Assembly: GCA_900465675.1 (NCBI GenBank)
Contig: UBJR01000005.1
Span: forward strand, 496,001-560,000
Reading direction: 5' to 3'
Length of the DNA: 64,000 nt
Source of the DNA: Hyphomicrobiales bacterium
Lineage (GTDB): Bacteria; Pseudomonadota; Alphaproteobacteria; Rhizobiales; Rhizobiaceae
Below are positions 7,632 to 16,407 of the stretch, in pieces. The notes under the pieces are model-generated. The model searched no databases. It saw only the letters and a program-made list of their open reading frames with translations, and was not told where the DNA came from. The position numbers and the translations under genes are program-made. Every line of letters starts with the position of its first letter. The stretch's first letter is position 1.

Positions 7632-8900
7632 ATGGATGGTGGAAGTGTGACGACGCCTTTTGGGCGGCGGCCGATGACGCTTGGCATGCTTGCAAGCCAG
7701 GTCAGAGCCCAAAAGATCGAGAGCAGTGCCTCGGTCGACAAGTGGAAAATCTATCGCGCGCTCTGCGAAGCCAAACCTCTGCTCGATATTTCCGACCGGG
7801 CGCTCGCGGTGCTGAATGCGCTTCTGAGCTTCTATCCACATGGCGAACTCTCTGCCGAGCGCAGCCTTGTCGTGTTCCCATCTAACAACCAGCTTTCAAT
7901 CCGATGCCACGGCATGGCCGAGCAGACGGTGCGGCGGCATATGGCATCTCTCATCGCGTCGGGCCTGGTGCTCCGCAAGGACAGTCCGAATGGCAAGCGT
8001 TATGCGCGCAAGGACCGTCAGGGCGAAATCCGGGATGCCTATGGTTTCTCGTTAGCGCCGCTGCTTGCCCGCGCTGAGGAAATCGAACGTCTCGCAGCCA
8101 AGGTCGCTGCCGAGAAATTGCATCTGCAGACCATCAAGGAACAGCTTACCCTTTGCAGGCGCGATATCTCGAAGCTGATCACAGCTGCGATCGCCGAGTC
8201 GGCCGATGGCCACTGGTGGGCGATCGATGAGGCGTTTCATTCCATCCTCAACAAGCTGCCACGCGTTGCAACCCCGCATCTGATCGCCTCGGTTCTGGCC
8301 GAGCTCGAGGAATTTCGCGCCGAAATCGTCAAGCAACTGGAGACACAGATTAAAACCGAAAATTCGAGCGCCAATGCCTTACAGAATGAGCGGCACATAC
8401 AGATATCAGAATCTGAATCTATTTCTGAATCTGAACATCCGGTTACGAATGCCGGGGATGGGTTGACCGCAGTAAACTCCGCTGATCTCGGCGACAACGC
8501 TTTAGAAGGACAAAGGCTGCTACCCGGGAAGGCGTCGATTACCTATCCGATCACCACAGTGACCGAAACCTGCCCCGATATCGCTCTTTACGGACCGGGA
8601 GGAAGTGTTCGAACGTGGAGCGATCTGATCAGCGCCAGCACCATCGTCAGCACCATGCTGCAAATCGATCCATCCGCCTATCATCAGGCCGTCAGCAGGA
8701 TGGGCGTGCAGAATACGGCTGTCGCGATCGCCTGCATATTCCAGAAGGGTAGTACGATTGCGTCTCCAGGCGGCTATTTGCGGACATTATCGCGCCGCGC
8801 CGGGGAGGGGCGGTTCAACACATGGCCAATGCTTGCCGCTTTGCGACGGGCGAACATATCGGAGCCTGCGGCAGGCCCTCCAAAGCCGGTTACCCAATGA
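7632..8900 (+). CDS. repC: RepC, replication initiator
   Basis: RepC is the replication initiator of repABC plasmids and acts at an origin within its own gene. The 422 residues include the family start VTTPFGRRPMTLGML, a helix-turn-helix region (SIRCHGMAEQTVRRHMASLIASGLVLRKDSPNGKRYARKD at about 83-122) and a coiled middle part. The low-complexity stretch SESESISESEH lies near residue 257, and a conserved C-terminal domain ends FNTWPMLAALRRAN. I start at ATG 7632; an in-frame TTG at 7614 would add six lysine-rich residues. A 43-codon ORF overlaps the stop by four bases. Confidence 0.96.
   Translation: MDGGSVTTPFGRRPMTLGMLASQVRAQKIESSASVDKWKIYRALCEAKPLLDISDRALAVLNALLSFYPHGELSAERSLVVFPSNNQLSIRCHGMAEQTVRRHMASLIASGLVLRKDSPNGKRYARKDRQGEIRDAYGFSLAPLLARAEEIERLAAKVAAEKLHLQTIKEQLTLCRRDISKLITAAIAESADGHWWAIDEAFHSILNKLPRVATPHLIASVLAELEEFRAEIVKQLETQIKTENSSANALQNERHIQISESESISESEHPVTNAGDGLTAVNSADLGDNALEGQRLLPGKASITYPITTVTETCPDIALYGPGGSVRTWSDLISASTIVSTMLQIDPSAYHQAVSRMGVQNTAVAIACIFQKGSTIASPGGYLRTLSRRAGEGRFNTWPMLAALRRANISEPAAGPPKPVTQ
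8340..8460. other. Candidate plasmid origin (oriV) inside repC
   Basis: An AT-rich stretch within GC-rich repC, with repeated TCTGAATC units at about 8405-8440. Origins of repABC plasmids have been mapped to an AT-rich region within repC. This position fits, and a parS-like site follows directly at 8462. Confidence 0.5.
8462..8477. other. parS-like palindrome 2 (inside repC)
   Basis: GTTGACCGCAGTAAAC fits GTTNNNNGCNNNNAAC at every fixed position. It differs from the 6482 palindrome core at only two of 14 positions. Confidence 0.55.
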
Positions 8901-9029
8901 TGGAAGCAAACTATTCATTGAGTTCCGTTGCGCTAAGAAAACATCGGATAAACAACGATTGGAACGTGAAGAAATCAGGCCATGAGAGCGCCATATGGAC
9001 TGAAATCCAAGCGAATCCAGTCGCTTAGC

Positions 9030-10235
9030 CTAACGTCGGCGTCCATCGAGAAAGAGCAGCAGCCCGAGCCCGGCCACCCCCGAGATCGCACCGACAAATG
9101 CCGTGCCGGAATAGGTTGTCAGAGCCGTCCCGGCAGCAAAGAGCAAGGCGCTCAATCCAGCACTGAGGAATATGTTGACCGAGATCAACGCGCTGCCGAG
9201 GCCCGGACGCTCGGCGATCAGATCCTGCAGATAGGTGATCGGAACACTGATCAGGGCGGCTGCGCCAATCCCGCTGATAAGGGTGAGGGCGTAGACCTGC
9301 CAGGGCGCGGAGGCGAGGGCGAGCAGCACGAGATAGACGGCGTAGATGATCGTTCCCGCGGCCAGAGCCGTCAGCTGGCTGATCACCCGCAGCAGCCGCG
9401 ACCAGAGAATGATGAAGATGACCTCGAGGAAGGCAACGATGCCGACGAGGACACCGACATCGGCAACGGTCCCATGCGCAGCACCGGTGACCACCAGCGG
9501 CAGGATCGCGCCGTTGACGTGAAGCGTGCTGCTGATCAAAGCGATAGCCACCACGCGACTCAGGATCTTCGGCGAGACGACCTGTCCGAGCGCAGCGAGA
9601 TAGGACAGATGATGGGTGGCCGCATGGTCGGTGCCGCTCTGCCGTGGCAGAAACAGCCCGATCAACGCCAGACAGACGACACAGGAAATACAGGCAAAGA
9701 GATAGGCGGGCAGCATGGTCGGCGAACCGGAGAGCAGAATGCCGGTCAGCCCCGGGACGAGAACCCAGGAGAGGGAGATCATCGCCCGCACGCCCGAATT
9801 GACGGTCGCGACATCGCTTCTGTTCATGTCTCCGGTCGCCGCTCTGACATTGGCGAACAACAGCGAGCTCAGCGAACTATAGACGGGCAGGATAAGAAGA
9901 GCGCTCAACACGAAGACCTGTTCGGTCGGAATGAGATAGATGGCGCCGTAACCGGCAACGCCGAAGATCGCGGCGATCAGCATCATCGTCCGGTATTCGC
10001 CCAGCCGGTCGGCAAGATTGCCCAGCAGGATGCTGACGACGACATTGACGGTTGCGGCCGCGAAGATCAGTGCGGAATAAAGCGCGTTCGAAAGACCCAG
10101 CTCTCGAATACCGACGACGGATTGGTAGGGCGAGGTCGTCGCGCCGGCAAAGCCGAAGGTGAAAATCGCAAGCATGCTCACCCGGATGACCGGGTTGCGG
10201 AAGACGTCGGGGATAAGGCGTTTCATGTTCTTCAT
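9030..10235 (-). CDS. MFS transporter (sugar-efflux-like)
   Basis: A 401-residue, 12-helix major facilitator. LADRLGEYRTMMLIA matches the loop 2-3 signature (residues about 74-88), and a second half begins after a polar loop (PRQSGTDHAATHH). The overall pattern resembles the SetA/sugar efflux group, but substrate and direction are not evident. It is the last gene of the leftward group that begins with RidA at 15780; the 69-base gap to the M81 peptidase suggests co-transcription. An in-frame ATG nine bases downstream of the chosen start is equally possible. A carrier here could export or import a product of the hexosaminidase/M81 genes. Confidence 0.82.
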   Translation of the reverse strand: MKNMKRLIPDVFRNPVIRVSMLAIFTFGFAGATTSPYQSVVGIRELGLSNALYSALIFAAATVNVVVSILLGNLADRLGEYRTMMLIAAIFGVAGYGAIYLIPTEQVFVLSALLILPVYSSLSSLLFANVRAATGDMNRSDVATVNSGVRAMISLSWVLVPGLTGILLSGSPTMLPAYLFACISCVVCLALIGLFLPRQSGTDHAATHHLSYLAALGQVVSPKILSRVVAIALISSTLHVNGAILPLVVTGAAHGTVADVGVLVGIVAFLEVIFIILWSRLLRVISQLTALAAGTIIYAVYLVLLALASAPWQVYALTLISGIGAAALISVPITYLQDLIAERPGLGSALISVNIFLSAGLSALLFAAGTALTTYSGTAFVGAISGVAGLGLLLFLDGRRR

Positions 10236-10304
10236 CGAAGACTGGCGAATACAGGCCGGGCGGGGATGAAGCCACCCGATATGGACAGTCGCCGTATGTT
10301 GTTG

Positions 10305-11750
10305 TCAATCTTTCCAAGAAGCGGAAAGACGCGCCTCCGGCGTATAGGCGAAATCGCGATCGAATGGAAAGGCTGGACGCTGCCGGCGCAGGCTGACAAG
10401 GTTTTCGATATCCTGTCCAACCACGCCATCCGTCAAAGCCATCAGGTTGGGGTTTGCGATCGGGGCCAGCTCCGGCGAGAGATAGCCGGATTTGACGACG
10501 AGAAGTCCTACGGATTTGGGATCAAGGCCGAGGCGGGTGAAATCCGCGATATTGTGGTAGGGGCGCCGGCGCGCAGCAAGAATGACAGTCACGCCGCCGA
10601 TCCTCACAACGGCCTGCCGGTCGGCAGGAATGCCGGGGTCGTCGAGGGTCAGGATTTCCGCTTCCACATCGACCGGTTGGCTCGACGGATCCAGGCTGCC
10701 GCCGATCGATAGCGTTACCCTTGCAGAGTTTACTGCAGTAAAACATGCGTCAACCGTCGGGCGATCCGTGATGCCGGCAAAGAGAACGCCGGTCAGATTG
10801 CGGCTCAGAACGGCTCGCAGAACGTCCGCGCGGTCACCGACGCCGCCACCGGTCGGATTGTCCGCAGAATCGGCAAGAATAACCGGACGTGACGATAAAT
10901 TCTGAGCGATATCAAGGACTTCGTCCAATGGACGGGTGACCGGGCCGAAACGAAACTCGGCGCGTGCATCCCAATAGGAGAGAGCAATCTCCTCTGCCGC
11001 CTTTATAGCCGCAGCCTTGTCTTTGCCTGTCACAACCGCGCAGGCCGTCGCGCGTGGCTCGTCGGCCCAGACATAGCCGACCATAAGGTTGGCATCGAAA
11101 ATTCCGTCGCGGGCGTCGAATTCGGGCAGCCTGGCATAGAGCCGCTTTGCCGGCTCGTCCTCAGTCGAGGTGCGCTCGCCGGGCCAGAGAACCGGGACCG
11201 GCGCCCAGGCGACACCTGGCCGCTCGCCCGTCTCCAACGCATCAACGAGCATCGTCCAGGCACGGACCATCGTCTGGCGCACATCGATATGCGGTGCTGT
11301 GCGGTAGGCGGCGAAGATATCCAGCTGGTCGACGATCGTCTGGCTGACATTGCCATGCAGGTCGTAGCTCGCCGCGACAATGCAGGCATCGCCGGCGACG
11401 GCGCGGGCTGCCGAAATCCAGTCGCCCTCGGCATCGTCCATGCCCTCGACATTCACCGCGCCGTGCATTGCGAGGTAGAGGCCGTCGAGCGGCAGCGCCG
11501 CTTTCAGCCTCTCGATAAATTCGGACTTGAAGGCTTCATAGGCCACGCGCGACACCGGGCCTCCGGGCACGGCGCGGGCGTGAAGCAGCGGCAGCAGGTG
11601 AGCCCCGCTCTCGTGGACGAAGTCGAAATAGGCCGCGCCGAGAAGCTCTTCCCCCCGCAGCACCTTGAAATCATCCACGGTCATCAGCACCGGCGAGTAG
11701 GTGCTGCACTCTGTATGAATTCCGCCGATCGCAATCCGCATGGCTGTCAT
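10305..11750 (-). CDS. M81-family metallopeptidase (MlrC-like), copy 1
   Basis: A 481-residue MlrC/M81 protein. MlrC is the zinc peptidase that finishes degradation of microcystin, a D-amino-acid-containing peptide; most homologues have unknown substrates. The family start IAIGGIHTECSTYSP and YLAMHGAV are present. So are the metal-ligand candidates D130-x-H132 (YDLHGN) and H154 (APHIDVRQT), and the C-terminal domain (VILADSADNPTGGGVGD). The hexosaminidase upstream ends one base before this ATG (TAG-G-ATG), so the two are translationally coupled. A second ATG nine bases in is a possible start. A second, divergent M81 gene lies at 16408. A parS-like palindrome falls within this gene. Confidence 0.88.
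   Translation of the reverse strand: MTAMRIAIGGIHTECSTYSPVLMTVDDFKVLRGEELLGAAYFDFVHESGAHLLPLLHARAVPGGPVSRVAYEAFKSEFIERLKAALPLDGLYLAMHGAVNVEGMDDAEGDWISAARAVAGDACIVAASYDLHGNVSQTIVDQLDIFAAYRTAPHIDVRQTMVRAWTMLVDALETGERPGVAWAPVPVLWPGERTSTEDEPAKRLYARLPEFDARDGIFDANLMVGYVWADEPRATACAVVTGKDKAAAIKAAEEIALSYWDARAEFRFGPVTRPLDEVLDIAQNLSSRPVILADSADNPTGGGVGDRADVLRAVLSRNLTGVLFAGITDRPTVDACFTAVNSARVTLSIGGSLDPSSQPVDVEAEILTLDDPGIPADRQAVVRIGGVTVILAARRRPYHNIADFTRLGLDPKSVGLLVVKSGYLSPELAPIANPNLMALTDGVVGQDIENLVSLRRQRPAFPFDRDFAYTPEARLSASWKD
10728..10743. other. parS-like palindrome 3 (inside M81 gene)
   Basis: TTTACTGCAGTAAA (10729-10742) is a perfect 14-base palindrome. It matches 12 of 14 positions of the one in repB and has the same central GC. 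It lies 1.8 kb downstream of repC inside an unrelated gene. Confidence 0.6.
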
Positions 11751-11751
11751 C

Positions 11752-13671
11752 CTAGAGCATCGGGCTCAGCGGAACGATGGCAGCGAAGCGATGCCAATCC
11801 TTCGCGGCCTTCGGCGTCCATGCCGCCTCGGCGATAGCCGGCAGGCGCGGGAAGACGAGACGGTTGAAGTAACCGCGCGACAGGAAATGCTCAGACCAGA
11901 TGCAGGCCTGAACGCCCTTCAGCCGATCCTTCAGCTCTTCCGGGAATTCGCCCGCCGCCTCATAGGCATAGGTGTGGGCCGGCGGCACCGTTCCGGCCCA
12001 CCAGCTGGCGCCCGGTTCCTGGAAAGCCGTCGCCTGAACCATGTCGAGATAATAGGCCTGGCCCGGCGTCATCACGACGTCATAGCCTTCCTTGGCGAGC
12101 TCAATGCCAACCTGCGGATTTTCCCAGGCCATCAGCAGGCTGTCCTTTGCCGCAACGCCGCCGCCATGGGCCACCTCGTTCCAGCCGGCGAGCTTGCGGC
12201 CACGCTTGTCGAGCATCGCCTTCACCTGCTTCAGGAAATAGGACTGCAGCCCGAACGTGCCTGAGATGCCTTCCTTCTCCATCAGCTTCTTGGCAAGCGG
12301 CGAGGCGAGCCACGAGCCGTTTGCCACTTCGTCACCGCCGATATGGATGTAGGAGGAGGGGAAAAGCTCGACCATCTCGTCGAACACTTTCTCCAGGAAC
12401 TCATAAGTCATCGGTATGGCCGGGTTCAGCGCATTGTTGGGATAGCCCTGAACGGAGTGATAGCTGTCGGGCGCTTCCTGACCGTCGGTGAGTTCGGGCA
12501 GTGCAACGAGCGTTGCCGCATTGTGACCGGGAATGTCGATCTCGGGAATGACTTCGACACTCAGCGAACCGGCATGGGCGACAATCTCGCGGATGTCGTC
12601 CTGCGAATAAAAGCCGCCGGCGGGCTCCGCACCATTGCCGAGCTGTGGAAGCAGCGGTTCGTCGGGCCCGCGCAGAACGCCCGCCGCCGTCAGCTGCGGG
12701 TAGGCCTTGATCTCCAGACGCCAGGCCTCGTCATCGGTCAGGTGCCAATGGAAGATGTTGAGCTTGAACCAGGCGAGGATATCGATCAGCCGCTTGACGT
12801 CGGCAACCGGATAGAACTGGCGCGAGACGTCGAGATGGCAGCCGCGCCAGCCGTACCGCGGCTTGTCCGATATCGTCCCTGAAAGGGGGAAGCGGAATTT
12901 GTCTTTGGTGACGCGAGCGCCGTTCAGCAATTGGGCGAGCGAAGTCAGGCCATATTGGCGTCCGGCAGCACCGGAATAGCTGAGCGTCACGCTGCCGGAT
13001 GCGAAATCCAGGCGATAGGCTTCTGCCTCAAGGGCGGCATCCGTCTTGAAGATCAGCGGGCGGCCCTGCGGCGAGGCGGCAAGATTGAAGACCGAGTGAT
13101 CGCTTTCGAACAGGCGCCGCGTCAGCGAGATCACCGTCGAGATGGCAGCGAGTTCCTCGACGCTTGCGTCCTGTGGAAAGAGCACGACTGGAAAGCCGTC
13201 GCCCGGTGTGGCACTGATCTCGGCCGGCCATGGCTGAAGCGCAAAGGGGAGATCGAGACGGCCTTCCGGCAGAAGCTCCGGCGGCGGCTCGCTGGTGCGG
13301 CCTTCCAGCAAGAGGTCCGACACGGCGACCGGCACATGCTTGCCCGAGGAGAGAGTCAGGTAGGCGGACTTGGCGCCGTCGGTGCAATGCTGCGCCCTGC
13401 GGTGCAGGCCGGCGACTGTGAAACTCCAGCTTTCGCCGGGTGCGAGCGTGAGACCGGCGGGCGGACCGAACTCATGGAAATTGGCGTTGCGGCGCAGGAA
13501 GGTGGCGTTGCCGCAAGCTGCCGCATCGATGACGCGGGTGAGCGAGGTATAGACGAGCTTGAAACCGGAAAGCGGCTCGCCGGACAGATTGAAGAGCGTG
13601 AAGGTGAATGCACCGTTCGGGCCGCCATCCGGGTTCCAGCTGTTTTCCAGGCGGTAGTAAACCGGTTTCAT
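11752..13671 (-). CDS. Beta-N-acetylhexosaminidase, glycoside hydrolase family 20
   Basis: A 639-residue exo-hexosaminidase that removes terminal N-acetylglucosamine or N-acetylgalactosamine by substrate-assisted catalysis. The catalytic pair is D447-E448 in HIGGDEV. Other GH20 marks are YGWRGCHLDVSRQFYP, FNIFHWHLTDDEAWR-type text near residue 315, EIDIPGHNAATL and the C-terminal ACIWSEH. The first 130 residues resemble a beta-rich carbohydrate-binding domain and a GH20 N-terminal domain follows. No signal peptide is visible, so it appears cytoplasmic and would act on imported oligosaccharides. It lies between the SDR and M81 genes in the RpiR-controlled leftward group. Confidence 0.93.
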   Translation of the reverse strand: MKPVYYRLENSWNPDGGPNGAFTFTLFNLSGEPLSGFKLVYTSLTRVIDAAACGNATFLRRNANFHEFGPPAGLTLAPGESWSFTVAGLHRRAQHCTDGAKSAYLTLSSGKHVPVAVSDLLLEGRTSEPPPELLPEGRLDLPFALQPWPAEISATPGDGFPVVLFPQDASVEELAAISTVISLTRRLFESDHSVFNLAASPQGRPLIFKTDAALEAEAYRLDFASGSVTLSYSGAAGRQYGLTSLAQLLNGARVTKDKFRFPLSGTISDKPRYGWRGCHLDVSRQFYPVADVKRLIDILAWFKLNIFHWHLTDDEAWRLEIKAYPQLTAAGVLRGPDEPLLPQLGNGAEPAGGFYSQDDIREIVAHAGSLSVEVIPEIDIPGHNAATLVALPELTDGQEAPDSYHSVQGYPNNALNPAIPMTYEFLEKVFDEMVELFPSSYIHIGGDEVANGSWLASPLAKKLMEKEGISGTFGLQSYFLKQVKAMLDKRGRKLAGWNEVAHGGGVAAKDSLLMAWENPQVGIELAKEGYDVVMTPGQAYYLDMVQATAFQEPGASWWAGTVPPAHTYAYEAAGEFPEELKDRLKGVQACIWSEHFLSRGYFNRLVFPRLPAIAEAAWTPKAAKDWHRFAAIVPLSPML

Positions 13672-13702
13672 TTCTGTTCCTCTCGTTTTCTCTTATGATT
13701 TT

Positions 13703-14479
13703 TCAATAGTGCTCGGATTGGGAGAAGGTGCGGGCGAGCTCTGCCTGACCGGCCGTCAGGCCGCAATCGACAGGCAGGCAGACGCCGGTGATCGCCGCCG
13801 CCAGCGGTCCGGCGAGAAAGCCGACGGCATTGGCGACATCCTTCGGATCGACGACACGCTGCAGCGGATACCAGCGGCGGGCATCCTCGAAGACATTGGG
13901 ATTGGCAGCTGCACGGATTTCCCAGGCCTGCGTCTTGACCGTACCCGGAGCAACCGCATTCGAGCGGATACCGAACTTTCCGTATTCGACAGCCACCAGC
14001 CGGGTGAAATGCAAAAGCCCGGCCTTGGCGGCGCTATAGGCGGGATGGCCGAAGACGTTCATGCCGTTGACCGAAGCGATGTTGACGACCGAGCCTTTGC
14101 TGGCCTTTAGCTGGTCCTCGACGGCCCGGAAGGTCAGGAATGCCGCTTCGAGATTGAGCGCATTGTCCGCCCGCCAGATTTCCGGCGTCGTGTCATGCAG
14201 GCTGACGGCGCGGGCGGCGCCTGCATTGTTGACCAGCGTGCGGACCGTTCCGATCTGCGCTGCCCGCCTGGCGAGCGCGGCAACGCTGTTCTCGCTGGTG
14301 ACGTCGCATTCGACCGGGATGAAACGATCGGCGCTGCCGAGTTTCGCTGCGGTTGCGGCCGCAGCTTTCGGATCGATATCGGCCAGCAGAACAATGTCGT
14401 GATCGTCGGCCAGTTTCGCGGCGATCGCCGCGCCGATGTCGCCTGCTGCTCCCGTCACGATGGCCGCCGATTGCGTCAT
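13703..14479 (-). CDS. Short-chain dehydrogenase/reductase
   Basis: A classical 258-residue SDR with cofactor motif TGAAGDIG (9-16), NNAG (84-87), and catalytic S136, Y148 and K152 (NIAS, YSAAK). ADIDP after the second strand favours NAD(H), because an acidic residue sits where NADP enzymes usually have a basic one. It lies between the RpiR regulator and the hexosaminidase on the same strand, so it probably oxidises a sugar or hydroxy-acid intermediate of that pathway. Substrate not identifiable from sequence. A short 31-base gap separates it from the hexosaminidase. Confidence 0.88.
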   Translation of the reverse strand: MTQSAAIVTGAAGDIGAAIAAKLADDHDIVLLADIDPKAAAATAAKLGSADRFIPVECDVTSENSVAALARRAAQIGTVRTLVNNAGAARAVSLHDTTPEIWRADNALNLEAAFLTFRAVEDQLKASKGSVVNIASVNGMNVFGHPAYSAAKAGLLHFTRLVAVEYGKFGIRSNAVAPGTVKTQAWEIRAAANPNVFEDARRWYPLQRVVDPKDVANAVGFLAGPLAAAITGVCLPVDCGLTAGQAELARTFSQSEHY

Positions 14480-14501
14480 TGCTGCTGTCCTCTCATGTCA
14501 A

Positions 14502-15368
14502 TCAGTCTCCAAGCAGCTGCCGGTCGTCGGTGCCGTCGCGGTGGGCGACGAGTTGCTGCTTTATGCGGCGGAGCGTCGTCGTTGCCTTCGGCTGGATGGC
14601 ATAGGCCACGAGGCTCGCAAGAATATCGACCGTCGCGATATAGGCGATGCGGGTCGATGTCGGCCGGTAGATATTGGTGCCTTCGGGCAGGTCGATCGGA
14701 ACGACGATCTCGGCGGCCTTGGCAACCGGGCTGCCGGTCTGCGTCAGCGCGATGGTCTTCACCTTGGCCTCGCGTGCCAGAGCAAAGGAGCGAACCAGCT
14801 CGGCATTGCGGCCGGAGAAGGAGGAGCCGATGATCACGTCGCCGGATTTGGCCGCTGCCGCCATCATCAGCTGCATGCTGTGGTCGGAGCTGGCGGTAAT
14901 CCGCAGCCCGAGACGGAAGAGACGGTTCTGCAGCTCGTCGGCGATCATCGAGGAATTGCCGCCGGAGCCGAAGGCGTAGATCATTTCAGCCTTGGAGATC
15001 AGCCCGACGGCCGCCTCAATCGCCGTCAGGTCGAGCGAGCGGTGCAGCAGGAATAGCGCGTTCTGCGCCTTGGTAATGATATCCTGCGCCACGTCGGCCG
15101 GATCGCTGCTTTTCGATTCCGGCTTGAGATAGCGCACGCCGATATGGGCGGTGCGGGCGAGCTGGACCTTGAAGTCGGAAAAGCTTTCACAGCCAAGCCG
15201 CCGGCAGAAACGGGTGACGGTCGGCGGGGAAACTTGGGCGCGTTCGGCGAGTTCGATGATCGACGCGTTTACCGCAAACTCGAAATCATTGACGATGATC
15301 TCGGCGATGCGGCCCTCGGAGGCTGAGAGCCGGCCCTTGTCTTCCTGCAATGTGGAAAAGATATCCAA
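14502..15368 (-). CDS. RpiR/MurR-family transcriptional regulator with SIS domain
   Basis: The N-terminal HTH (ELAERAQVSPPTVTRFCRRLGCESFSDFK) is followed by a sugar-isomerase (SIS) phosphosugar-sensing domain (IYAFGSGGNSSMIADELQNRLFRLG, then DVIIGSSFSGRNAE and later AIALTQTGSPVAKAAE-type text). MurR and RpiR members sense phosphorylated sugars such as N-acetylmuramic acid 6-phosphate. I start at TTG 15368, preceded by GGGGGGA at good distance; ATG 15425 would overlap the end of RidA by 32 bases. It probably controls its own operon, and perhaps the importer at 19-24 kb, which shares an upstream motif. Confidence 0.88.
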   Translation of the reverse strand: MDIFSTLQEDKGRLSASEGRIAEIIVNDFEFAVNASIIELAERAQVSPPTVTRFCRRLGCESFSDFKVQLARTAHIGVRYLKPESKSSDPADVAQDIITKAQNALFLLHRSLDLTAIEAAVGLISKAEMIYAFGSGGNSSMIADELQNRLFRLGLRITASSDHSMQLMMAAAAKSGDVIIGSSFSGRNAELVRSFALAREAKVKTIALTQTGSPVAKAAEIVVPIDLPEGTNIYRPTSTRIAYIATVDILASLVAYAIQPKATTTLRRIKQQLVAHRDGTDDRQLLGD

Positions 15369-15393
15369 GCCGGTCCCCCCGTAATCGCCGCTC

Positions 15394-15780
15394 TCAGTCT
15401 TTCTTCTTATAGGCGACGCAATCAATCTCGACCTTGCAATCGACCATCATGGACGATTGGACGCAGGCGCGGGCCGGCGGGTGCTCGCCGAAATATTCCT
15501 GATAGATCTTGTTGAAGGTCCAGAAATCGCGCGGGTCATCAAGCCAGACACCGACGCGAACGATGTCCTCGACGCCGTAATCGGCTTCCTTGAGAATGGC
15601 GAGCACATTGGCGATCGTCTTGTGGGTCTGGGCAATGATATTGCCGTCGATGATCTCGCCATTTTCCATCGCCACCTGGCCGGAAACATAGAGCCAGCCG
15701 TCGGCTTCCACAGCGCGTGCGAACGGCAGCGCCTTGCCACCGGCGCCGGTTTGTACAGTGCCATAGCGTTTGATGGACAT
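15394..15780 (-). CDS. RidA/YjgF-family protein
   Basis: A 128-residue RidA-type protein. RidA members hydrolyse reactive enamine/imine intermediates released by PLP enzymes, and some subfamilies have other deaminase roles. Seen are WLYVSGQVAMENGEIIDGNIIAQTHKTIANVLAILKEA and the C-terminal PPARACVQSSMMVDCKVEIDCVAYKKKD. The usual active-site arginine is within the PPARACV segment. ATG 15780 follows AAGGAACCGGGC; longer in-frame starts only add non-family sequence. It is first in the leftward operon, next to the divergent group with a D-amino-acid PLP enzyme, which fits an imine-scavenging role. Confidence 0.92.
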   Translation of the reverse strand: MSIKRYGTVQTGAGGKALPFARAVEADGWLYVSGQVAMENGEIIDGNIIAQTHKTIANVLAILKEADYGVEDIVRVGVWLDDPRDFWTFNKIYQEYFGEHPPARACVQSSMMVDCKVEIDCVAYKKKD

Positions 15781-15794
15781 GCCCGGTTCCTTGC

Positions 15795-15810
15795 AAATTA
15801 TTTTCTTGAT
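15795..15810. promoter_or_regulatory. Putative RpiR-type operator between divergent groups
   Basis: AAATTATTTTCTTGAT lies in the 111-bp divergent spacer. It resembles AATTTATTTTCTTCAAG at 24729 and the inverted repeat at 24796 upstream of the sugar importer. The shared core ATTTATTTTC or ATTATTTTC suggests one regulator for both. Confidence 0.4.
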
Positions 15811-15891
15811 AAGTTGACAAGTGACCATAGAAAGCAGAATTTGACCAGCGAAAAACGCCATTTATGAAAACTATTTAAATCGGGGGCGGCC

Positions 15892-16377
15892 ATGCGTGAT
15901 CCTTTTCAGAATCCTTTCCCGTCCTCGGATACCGCCAGGCACAGCATCTGGGAGATGCTTGTTCCCCGCGATATCGACGCTTTTCTGGCTGCAGACTGGT
16001 CTGCTGTCGAGCATGATTTCGTCGAGGAAGGCTTCATCGGCATCGATGGCCGCAAGGAAGTCAGCCCGGACAAATGGCGCCTCGCTTTTCCGACGCTGAA
16101 AGCCTATCGCGACGAGTGGCTGAAGCAGGCGAAAGACTTCGCCACGCAAAGATTTGCCGAGGATACCCGTACGGCGATTTTCACCACCACGACGCTCGAG
16201 GATATCGAGATCGAGGGCGACATGGCGCTTGTCCGCAAGAAGTTCGACGGCGGCCTGACGAAGAGCGACGGCAGCCGCGACATCATGCAGTGGCAGACAC
16301 TCTATTATTGCAGGCTCCACGAAGGACAGTGGAAGATCTGCGGTTTCACCGGCTACCTGCCGAACCCGATGGGTTGA
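15892..16377 (+). CDS. NTF2/SnoaL-like small protein
   Basis: A 161-residue protein with a cone-fold look. An N-terminal helix region ends in DIDAFLAADWSAVEHDFVEEGFIGIDG, followed by alternating beta strands (TAIFTTTTLEDIEIEGDMALVRKKFDGGL, QWQTLYYCRLHEGQWKICGFTGYLP). This pattern is typical of NTF2/SnoaL-like proteins, which may be enzymes or ligand binders. It begins the rightward group, divergent from RidA, 30 bases before the second M81 gene. No catalytic residues can be assigned. Confidence 0.65.
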   Translation: MRDPFQNPFPSSDTARHSIWEMLVPRDIDAFLAADWSAVEHDFVEEGFIGIDGRKEVSPDKWRLAFPTLKAYRDEWLKQAKDFATQRFAEDTRTAIFTTTTLEDIEIEGDMALVRKKFDGGLTKSDGSRDIMQWQTLYYCRLHEGQWKICGFTGYLPNPMG

Positions 16378-16407
16378 CGCGGGGCCGACATTAAAAGGCC
16401 TAATCAC

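Noticed and set aside
8982..10712. 576-codon plus-strand ORF antisense to the MFS and M81 genes
   Set aside because: Low-complexity Arg/Gly/Asp/Gln-rich protein with no family motif, a mirror of GC-rich codons on the other strand, where two well-formed genes lie.
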